DNA of 39,286 nucleotides. It comes from Candidatus Sulfotelmatobacter sp. GTDB lineage: Bacteria; Acidobacteriota; Terriglobia; Terriglobales; Acidobacteriaceae. Shown here piece after piece: positions 33,915 through 39,286 of this stretch. Position numbers and translations under genes: made by a program. The stretch lies in assembly GCA_030038125.1 (NCBI GenBank), contig JASHPL010000122.1:1-39286 (forward strand). Reading direction: 5' to 3'. The notes under the pieces are model-generated. The model saw only the letters and a list, made by a program, of their open reading frames with translations, was not told the DNA's origin and made no database searches. Position 1 is the stretch's first letter; every line of letters begins with the position of its first letter.

Positions 33915-35048
33915 TCACTTTGGATTGGTGCGATAGGTCCACAAATCCTGGTTCGTTTTTTGTAATTGGATAAAAGAATTCGTGGATTCATGCCTTGAGA
34001 TCGCGGACTGGGAACTGGCCTCGCGTATTGCGGACTCGATAATGGGATGCGCGGGAGCCAGCGAGCACGCAGGATCAGTTGCAGTCGCGTCACCCGCAAG
34101 AAGAAAGGCTTGGCAGCGGCATCCGCCGAAATCTTCGCTGCGGCGTTCGCAACTTCGGCACGGCTCCGGCATCCATTCTTCACCGCGAAAGCGTTGGAAG
34201 GAGGGCGATTCCTCCCAGATCCATTCCAGACTCCGTTCGCGGACATTCTCGAAGTTCATTCCCGGCAAAACTTCGGCTGCATGGCAGGGCAATACTTTCC
34301 CCGTTGGATTAATCAACATCAATCTGCGCCCCCATCCACCCATGCAGGCCTTGGGAAACTTCGCATAATAGTCTGGAACCACGGAATCGATGCGTATGCG
34401 CCCGGCGAGCCGTTTTTCGGCTTCGGCCACGACGTTGACGGCCTTCTCTACTTGTGCAGCCGTCGGCATGAGCGCTCCACGGTTGGCGAGTGCCCAGCCG
34501 TAGTACTGCGTGTGGGCGATTTCCATGCGATCCGGGGACAATTGCTCGAGGAAGGCAATCATTTCTTCCAGGTGATCGAGGTTCTGGCGATGCACGACCA
34601 GGTTCACCGTGAACGCGATGTTATGTCGACGGATTGCGCGCGAGAGTTCGAGTTTGTGCGCGTGGGCTTTTGATCCCGCGATCCAGTTCGCTGTGTCTTC
34701 TCGCGAATCCTGAAAGCTGATCTGAATGTGATCGAGTCCAGCATCGACAAGTGCTCGCAATCGCTGCTCGCTCAATCCAACACCCGAAGTGATGAGGTTG
34801 GTGTAAAGCCCGGATCCGCGAGCAGCAGAAATCAACTCTGTCAGGTCGGCGCGTGCCAGCGGTTCTCCGCCGGTGAAGTGCGCATGCAGCATTCCGAGTT
34901 TGCCGGCTTGCGCGAAAACGTGGTCCCACTCGCCCGTGGACAATTCCGAGTGCACATCCGCAAGCTGCATGGGATTGGAACAATAGACACAATGTAGCGG
35001 GCAGCGGTGCGTGATTTCGGCAATGAGGGCGAGAGGGTTGGACCGCAT
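33915..35048 (-). CDS. pqqE: PqqA peptide cyclase (radical SAM protein PqqE)
   Basis: This 377-residue radical SAM enzyme joins the Glu and Tyr side chains of PqqA in the first step of PQQ synthesis. The radical SAM cysteines are C16, C20 and C23 in HRCPLHCVYC, and FTGGEPLAR follows. The SPASM-type C-terminal clusters are KACMGGWGRRLMLINPTGKV, LPCHAAEV, and EPCRSCERRSEDFGGCRCQAF. The start is ATG 35048, which lies on the edge of an inverted repeat with no visible Shine-Dalgarno sequence. The last 25 residues or so after SAISRHE are unlike the family and may be an extension. Confidence 0.95.
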   Translation of the reverse strand: MRSNPLALIAEITHRCPLHCVYCSNPMQLADVHSELSTGEWDHVFAQAGKLGMLHAHFTGGEPLARADLTELISAARGSGLYTNLITSGVGLSEQRLRALVDAGLDHIQISFQDSREDTANWIAGSKAHAHKLELSRAIRRHNIAFTVNLVVHRQNLDHLEEMIAFLEQLSPDRMEIAHTQYYGWALANRGALMPTAAQVEKAVNVVAEAEKRLAGRIRIDSVVPDYYAKFPKACMGGWGRRLMLINPTGKVLPCHAAEVLPGMNFENVRERSLEWIWEESPSFQRFRGEEWMPEPCRSCERRSEDFGGCRCQAFLLAGDATATDPACSLAPAHPIIESAIREASSQSAISRHESTNSFIQLQKTNQDLWTYRTNPK

Positions 35049-35140
35049 TTGGTAATCGGGTAATTTTGCAATTGGCTAATTTGGGATAGCTGAATCACAT
35101 AAAACGCAATGCTGCACCATTCCCAAATTACTCAATTACA
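35047..35140. repeat. Dispersed inverted repeat, copy 3 (pqqD/pqqE gap)
   Basis: The 22-nt core ATTTGGTAATC-G-GGTAATTTTG is at 35047-35068 on the plus strand, identical to copy 1. Arms at 35067-35086 and 35121-35140 match at 17 of 20 positions around a 34-base loop. The element starts on the pqqE start codon and ends eight bases before the pqqD stop codon, so it fills most of the gap. Confidence 0.8.
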
Positions 35141-35148
35141 CGATTTCT

Positions 35149-35430
35149 TCAATAGTCGACGATGCGTTTCTTCTGCAGTTGCTCCAGAAAGGTGCCGATA
35201 TCCGATCGAATCTTCGCGGGATCGGTTTTTCCGAACTCCTTTTGCAATTGCTGAATGATATCGGCAAAAGTGCGCGTTCCATCGCACCGCTCCAGCACCT
35301 GTCTGCCTGTGCCTTGCAACTTGATTGCCCCCTCGGGAAACAAAATCACGCGATCTTGTTCGGTTCCACCCCAGCGGCAACCTGGGGCGAGCCGCGGCTG
35401 GCTTGTATCCGAAGGAGGCGCCACCATCAC
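35149..35430 (-). CDS. pqqD: PQQ biosynthesis peptide chaperone PqqD
   Basis: This 93-residue protein is a winged-helix peptide chaperone that presents PqqA to PqqE. The typical form is seen in DRVILFPEGAIKLQGTGRQVLERCDGTRTFADIIQQL, and the fold is completed by TFLEQLQKKRIVDY. The start overlaps the pqqC stop as ATGA, so the two are coupled. Although PqqD is fused to PqqC or PqqE in some bacteria, here it is separate. Confidence 0.93.
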   Translation of the reverse strand: MMVAPPSDTSQPRLAPGCRWGGTEQDRVILFPEGAIKLQGTGRQVLERCDGTRTFADIIQQLQKEFGKTDPAKIRSDIGTFLEQLQKKRIVDY

Positions 35431-36194
35431 TCCTCAAGCTCTCGCATGCGAAACGCACCCGGTGGAGGCCAGCCCGGTTGCACATACGCGAAGTAGAGAG
35501 CATCGAGCAGCGCCCATAGAATGTCGCATTTGTCGCGTAGCGCCTGGATTGCGAGTTCCTGCTCCGCACGGGTTTTGGCATTCGCGTATACGTAGTCGAC
35601 CGCGAACTTCGCATCGTCCGGCGCCTGGGTTAGTCGGGCTTCGAAATAATCCAATCCACCCGAAAGCCAGGGATAATGCTCGCGCAATTTTTCCATACGC
35701 AGCGAAATCAGGTCGCGGGAGAAAAGCTCGGTCAGCGAAGAAGCAACCGCTTCGAGCAGGCTGCGATTGCGAACGATATTCAGATATTCATTTACGGCAA
35801 AGCGCGTGGCGGGAAGAATTCCGGTTCCGGCGCGAACTTTGTCTGCATTCAACCCCGTTGCCTCGGCGAGCTTCAACCATCGCTGGATTCCGCCTTCGCG
35901 ATTCGCGTCTCCGTCATGATCGATGATGCGCTTGCGCCACGCGCGCCGGAAAGAGGGATCGAGTCCGTGCGAAAGGATGATCGAATCTTTGATCGGAATG
36001 ATGCTCTGGTAGTAATAGCGATTCAGCGCCCACGCCTGCAGTTGGCCACGCGTGAGCAGGCCCTCATGCATCATCAGATGAAAAGGATGCTTGTGATGAT
36101 AGCGTTCTTCACCGATGGCGCGTAGTTGCGCGCGCAGCTGTTCAAAGGAGAGCAGCGCCGCGGCCGAATCGAGCTCTATAGATCGAATTGCCAT
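35427..36194 (-). CDS. pqqC: Pyrroloquinoline-quinone synthase PqqC
   Basis: This protein of 255 residues catalyses the last oxidation and ring closure of PQQ without a metal or cofactor. Family stretches are YHHKHPFHLMMHEGLLTRGQLQAWALNRYYYQ, IPIKDSIILS, and LLEAVASSLTELFS. A GGAGG site lies about five bases before ATG 36194. The 5' end overlaps the pqqB 3' end by 19 bases, and the 3' end overlaps pqqD by four. The order B-C-D-E is the usual one. Confidence 0.95.
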   Translation of the reverse strand: MAIRSIELDSAAALLSFEQLRAQLRAIGEERYHHKHPFHLMMHEGLLTRGQLQAWALNRYYYQSIIPIKDSIILSHGLDPSFRRAWRKRIIDHDGDANREGGIQRWLKLAEATGLNADKVRAGTGILPATRFAVNEYLNIVRNRSLLEAVASSLTELFSRDLISLRMEKLREHYPWLSGGLDYFEARLTQAPDDAKFAVDYVYANAKTRAEQELAIQALRDKCDILWALLDALYFAYVQPGWPPPGAFRMRELEE

Positions 36195-37120
36195 CCATCC
36201 TCCGCGATTTCGCAGCCTGCCTCGGTCACTTCGCGATACTCGCGACTGGTCTCATTCAGCATGGGATTGGTGTTGTTGATATGTATATAGATTTTACGTG
36301 GATGGCGCACTTGCGCCAACTTGTTGAGGCTGCCATCGTCGGATGAAACAGGCACGTGACCCATTTGCCGCGCGGTATTGCTGCTGGCCTCCATGTGAAG
36401 CAGTTCGTCATCGCCCCAAAACGTTCCATCGAACAAAAGCACGTCGACAGAGCTCAGCTTTGCGAGCAGAACATCATCGATCTGCGGAACCGCAGGCAGG
36501 AACGCCAAGCGCTTCCCCGAAGCAGATTGGACGATCAGCCCTAGCGATGCCTCTCCGGGAATAAGCTCAGATTGGCTCGATGCAGAAACGTAGGCGGGAT
36601 AATGCCTGCCCAACGAAAAGACTTCACCGCTCATCCCGGAGTTCTCACCAGACGGACTCTGCAACGCAAATATGTTTCCAGGCGTGAGGTTTGTCCATCT
36701 CGATTGTTCAGGCGTGCGTTGGAGCATAGCGAACATGGAATTGTCTTCCATCAGAATCCAGCGGATGGATTGAGTGGCGTAAATCCGCAGCGGGTGCAAT
36801 TCGCGCATGAGCAGCAACCCAAGCACGTGGTCGATGTCGGCATTCAGCAGGATGACTCCGGCGATCGGAGAATGGCGCAGTGCTTTCTCGTGACACTGTC
36901 CGCCAGCATGCAGCTCGCCAGTGGCTTCGATCTGTGAGCGGAGATCCGGCGAAGCTCCGAGCAAGAACCAGGAACGAGAATCTTGGCTGACTGCAACCTG
37001 GGTCTGGGTCCGGGGCTTGCCGTGGAGCGTTCCAGCCCGCACAGCAACGCAGTTCGGACAGGCACAATTCCACTGGGGAAAACCACCGCCAGCAGCGGAG
37101 CCGAGGATTTTCACGCGCAT
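36176..37120 (-). CDS. pqqB: PQQ biosynthesis protein PqqB
   Basis: This 314-residue protein of the metallo-beta-lactamase fold acts in PQQ synthesis; it has been proposed as a tyrosine hydroxylase in this pathway. The N terminus MRVKILGSAAGGGFPQWNCACPNC is diagnostic, and LNADIDHVLGLLLMRE and IYIHINNTNPMLNE are the later metal-site regions. The ATG at 37120 is chosen on this basis; the longer frame adds an unlike leader. No pqqA lies in the 214 bases upstream. A hairpin lies in that gap. Confidence 0.95.
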   Translation of the reverse strand: MRVKILGSAAGGGFPQWNCACPNCVAVRAGTLHGKPRTQTQVAVSQDSRSWFLLGASPDLRSQIEATGELHAGGQCHEKALRHSPIAGVILLNADIDHVLGLLLMRELHPLRIYATQSIRWILMEDNSMFAMLQRTPEQSRWTNLTPGNIFALQSPSGENSGMSGEVFSLGRHYPAYVSASSQSELIPGEASLGLIVQSASGKRLAFLPAVPQIDDVLLAKLSSVDVLLFDGTFWGDDELLHMEASSNTARQMGHVPVSSDDGSLNKLAQVRHPRKIYIHINNTNPMLNETSREYREVTEAGCEIAEDGWQFDL

Positions 37121-37243
37121 GAGAGCGAGTGTATCGAACCCTGCGCATTTTAGTGGAGAGGCTGCAGTAAATGTGAAGCAGAATGCAATATCCGGCGATT
37201 CGGGCGACTGGAAGGGGCTTTTTGCTTGCCTTCGGCCACAATT

Positions 37244-37266
37244 CGGGCGATACTTCAAATCGCCCG
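37244..37266 (-). terminator. Hairpin between the PilZ gene and pqqB
   Basis: Perfect 8-bp arms CGGGCGAT (37244-37251) and ATCGCCCG (37259-37266) surround a 7-base loop. It lies 69 bases after the PilZ stop and 124 bases before the pqqB start, in the direction of transcription. There is no clear T-run after it on the minus strand, so it may be a weak terminator or a leader structure for pqqB. Confidence 0.4.
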
Positions 37267-37334
37267 TCTGGCACGGCTTTTCGGCCTTCCCTCTCCCTCC
37301 CTCAAGATCCCTTCACAAATCGATTTTGCCCTGA

Positions 37335-37664
37335 TTAGCCTTCGCCGACCGTGGCGGCGCAACGGAGAGGGTCTACATCCCAGAGCAAGACGTCTTTCGA
37401 GAGGTTTTCCACACCCACTTCACCTTGCAGTTCAGTGCCCGCCTTGCCCAGCCAAACCACGCGGAACTGAGCCTTCGAGCCCTGATATTGCAGATCCACC
37501 AATGACCCGGGCTTAAGTTGAGCGGTCACTCCTTGCAGCGTGGCGCCGCGGCCACTGATCGTGCGCAGACTAGCGGGCTGTGTGAAAGGACGCGAGTTCG
37601 CGTCCATACCCCAGATTTGCACCGGCAGTTCAACAAAAACGCGCGGCTCGCGGCGGCGATCCAT
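37335..37664 (-). CDS. PilZ-domain protein
   Basis: This protein of 109 residues is essentially one PilZ domain, the fold that binds cyclic di-GMP. The N-terminal arginine motif is MDRRREPRV (RxxxR). The second motif is usually DxSxxG but here reads RTISGRG, with Thr in place of the Asp, so binding may be altered. The ATG at 37664 follows a GAGG sequence; a longer frame to 37727 is less likely. It lies upstream of pqqB on the same strand, with 214 bases between them. Confidence 0.82.
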   Translation of the reverse strand: MDRRREPRVFVELPVQIWGMDANSRPFTQPASLRTISGRGATLQGVTAQLKPGSLVDLQYQGSKAQFRVVWLGKAGTELQGEVGVENLSKDVLLWDVDPLRCAATVGEG

Positions 37665-37835
37665 AAGTCGATATGCCTCGACAGCGTGGAATTTCCCACA
37701 TCGTAAGAAATCACCGTATGGAAACACAGGTCACGGGAGTCACTGAACCGAGGTGACCGAAGTTCCAGCAGCGGAACGCAAAAGTGTGCGGCCGGAACAG
37801 TTTAGTTGTACGGCCGCGTAGCTTGTAACGTTTGG

Positions 37836-38069
37836 TTAGTTCATCTCCCCGAGCGAGCAAGCGCCGGGACCACGAGGATCGCCGCAGCTTCCGCAAGGGC
37901 CTGAAGTGGATTGAGATGGCGAAGACCCCTTTGCCGAAACTGCAAACACCGAGAGCTGCGGCTCAAGTTTCGTCGTGTGGCACTTCGGACACTCTGCCTT
38001 TTCCTTGCCATAGACCAGCGCTTCGAATTGGTGGTGACATTCCTTGCAGATGTATTCGTAGATGGGCAT
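37836..38069 (-). CDS. FmdB-family zinc-ribbon protein
   Basis: This protein of 77 residues opens with MPIYEYICKECHHQFEALVYG and continues to CPKCHTTKLEPQLSVF. These two Cys pairs are the FmdB regulatory-domain zinc ribbon, whose function is generally unknown. A Ser/Gly-rich tail carries another Cys pair (PCGSCGDPRG). A GGAG sequence lies about six bases before the ATG. It is divergent from the hydrolase gene that follows. Confidence 0.9.
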   Translation of the reverse strand: MPIYEYICKECHHQFEALVYGKEKAECPKCHTTKLEPQLSVFAVSAKGSSPSQSTSGPCGSCGDPRGPGACSLGEMN

Positions 38070-38169
38070 GGACTGCTCCAGATCCAGTCTCTATTAAAAT
38101 TGATTTGTGGAGAGTTCGCAAATCGAGGACGGTGCTGGCACTTCGAGCCAGTCGCAGGGTCAGGCCTCA

Positions 38170-39159
38170 ATGCGGCCGGTTGCGTCCTTTCGGCCACATC
38201 CCCTGCTACGCGGTGGGCATCTGCAGACCGTCGCGAGCTTTTTGCTGCCGCGACGAGTTCATCTGCCTCCAGCGGAAGAACGTCTCGTGGAAGTTGCGCC
38301 GGGCGTCAAGGTGCGCTGCTGGGGACATTACCAGCAGGGCGACAACCGGAAGAAGGCGCTGACACTCATTGTTGTCCATGGCCTTGAGGGCTCGCATGAT
38401 TCGCAATACATGTTGGGCGTCGCGCGGAACGGACTGGCGGCAGGAATGAATGTAGTCCGAATGAATCAGCGCAACTGCGGCGGCATGGATCATTGTGCGC
38501 CGACTCTCTACAACTCGAGCTTGTCCGGAGATGTGGCCGCTGTGGCAAGAAGCGTGGTCGAAAACGATGGAGTTTCACATTTTGTCCTGATTGGATTTTC
38601 GATGGGAGGAAACCTGGTGTTGAAATTGGCCGGCGAGTGGGGACACAAAGGGCCGCCGGAATTTCGCGCGGTCGCAGCCGTTTGTCCCGCCATGGATTTG
38701 GCTGCTTCAGCCGATGCGCTCCACTCACCGGCCAACCGAATCTATGAATGGTACTTTCTTCTGCAGTTGTTTCGACGTTTTCGAACGAAAGCCAGATACT
38801 TCCCTCAGAGTTTCGACGTGGCGCGGTTGCGGGGCGTATCCAGCCTGCGCCTCTTCGACGATCGTGTGACCGCGCACTACTGCGGATTCGCTGGAGCCGA
38901 CGACTACTACGCGCGTGCGGCGGCGGCCAAGGTGATTGATCGCATCGCTGTGCCCGCACTGATTATTCATGCGGTAAACGATCCATTTATTCGTGTCCAG
39001 CCGGAGACGCGCGAGCGGATTCTAGCCAATTCCAGGATCACATATCTCGAAACAGAAGATGGCGGGCATTGTGCATTCATTGGCGAGCGCAATGGCGACG
39101 CCGGCGATGGCCGCTGGGCCGAGCGACAGGTCGTTGAGTTCGCCCAAAAATTCCAGTGA
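38170..39159 (+). CDS. YheT-type alpha/beta hydrolase
   Basis: This protein of 329 residues is an alpha/beta hydrolase of the YheT/ABHD1-3 group, of likely esterase type but without a known bacterial substrate. The N-terminal PHPLLRGGHLQTV is the group signature, and LIVVHGLEGS is the oxyanion-side region. The nucleophile elbow is GFSMGG, the acid lies in HAVNDPF, and the histidine is in EDGGHCAFIG. I take the ATG at 38170; an in-frame GTG at 38107 would add 21 residues. Confidence 0.9.
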   Translation: MRPVASFRPHPLLRGGHLQTVASFLLPRRVHLPPAEERLVEVAPGVKVRCWGHYQQGDNRKKALTLIVVHGLEGSHDSQYMLGVARNGLAAGMNVVRMNQRNCGGMDHCAPTLYNSSLSGDVAAVARSVVENDGVSHFVLIGFSMGGNLVLKLAGEWGHKGPPEFRAVAAVCPAMDLAASADALHSPANRIYEWYFLLQLFRRFRTKARYFPQSFDVARLRGVSSLRLFDDRVTAHYCGFAGADDYYARAAAAKVIDRIAVPALIIHAVNDPFIRVQPETRERILANSRITYLETEDGGHCAFIGERNGDAGDGRWAERQVVEFAQKFQ

Positions 39160-39191
39160 GAACGCAATGGCAGCCGCCGTAGGAGGGCTTC

Positions 39192-39286
39192 TTGGACATT
39201 ACCGAGATCAATCGACGCCTTGCCGATCAATTCAATGAAGCGTTCAATCGCGGCGACCTCGACGAGGCGGCAAGCTGTTTTGCCGA
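39192..39286 (+). CDS. Start of an NTF2/SnoaL-like protein (partial)
   Basis: About 31 codons are visible before the window ends. They begin with TTG at 39192 after an AGGAGG site six bases upstream. The reading LADQFNEAFNRGDLDEAASCFA matches the first helix of SnoaL/NTF2-like proteins. The rest of the gene lies outside the window. Confidence 0.6.
   Translation, partial: MDITEINRRLADQFNEAFNRGDLDEAASCFA

Noticed and set aside
37121-37334. Candidate pqqA (frame containing FEVSPELWP)
   Set aside because: It has a glutamate but no tyrosine four residues later, so it cannot serve as the PqqE substrate.

Overview
The window reads as a chromosomal segment of an Acidobacteriota bacterium, most likely of the Terriglobia (Koribacter-like) lineage. 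This is an inference from gene content: a Nuo operon without nuoB and nuoI, a pqqBCDE cluster, a secretin with TPR and cohesin domains beside tandem GspG-type pseudopilins, and a fused ATP sulfurylase/APS kinase. No composition was computed and no search was run. Gene density is high, and I see no phage, transposase, CRISPR array, rRNA or tRNA.

Layout. (1) Positions 1-11485, minus strand: respiratory complex I operon nuoA-C-D-E-F-G-H-J-K-L-M, with nuoM cut by the window edge. Genes are tightly packed and several overlap. nuoB (expected between A and C) and nuoI (expected between H and J) are absent. (2) 11673-14192, plus strand: an unrecognised gene, a ThiS-like sulfur carrier with an unusual tail, a small zinc-ribbon protein and an ExeA/GspA-type ATPase. 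(3) 14295-17665, minus: a sulfate-assimilation group (sat-cysC fusion, TauE/SafE transporter, CysQ-like phosphatase). (4) 18062-21467, minus: a type II secretion/type IV pilus-like group (secretin-cohesin and two GspG-like pseudopilins). (5) 21814-24495, plus: smpB, an Smr-like domain protein and an AsmA-like membrane-anchored protein. (6) 24562-27599, minus: a polytopic membrane protein and an M1-family metallopeptidase. (7) 27807-32778: a PPOX-fold protein, leucyl aminopeptidase, a PEP mutase/isocitrate lyase-family enzyme, a tiny acidic ORF and homoserine dehydrogenase. (8) 33063-39286: an outer-membrane beta-barrel protein, pqqB-C-D-E, a PilZ protein, an FmdB zinc ribbon, a YheT-type hydrolase and the start of an NTF2-like gene.

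The most interesting non-coding signal is a dispersed inverted-repeat family. Three copies share a 22-nt core, ATTTGGTAATC-(G/A)-GGTAATTTTG, identical in two copies and with one change in the third. Each copy is part of a long imperfect hairpin. Two copies fill the gap between a stop codon and the next start codon inside minus-strand operons (nuoD/nuoE and pqqD/pqqE), and the third runs into the start codon of the unknown gene at 11673. In each case the hairpin sits where a Shine-Dalgarno sequence would be, and none is visible. A different hairpin occupies the nuoF/nuoE gap, and a REP-like palindrome lies at 28320-28341.

Other points worth a second look: the ThiS-like protein whose Gly-Gly is followed by ten more residues, the missing pqqA, the secretin-cohesin fusion and the tandem pseudopilins.
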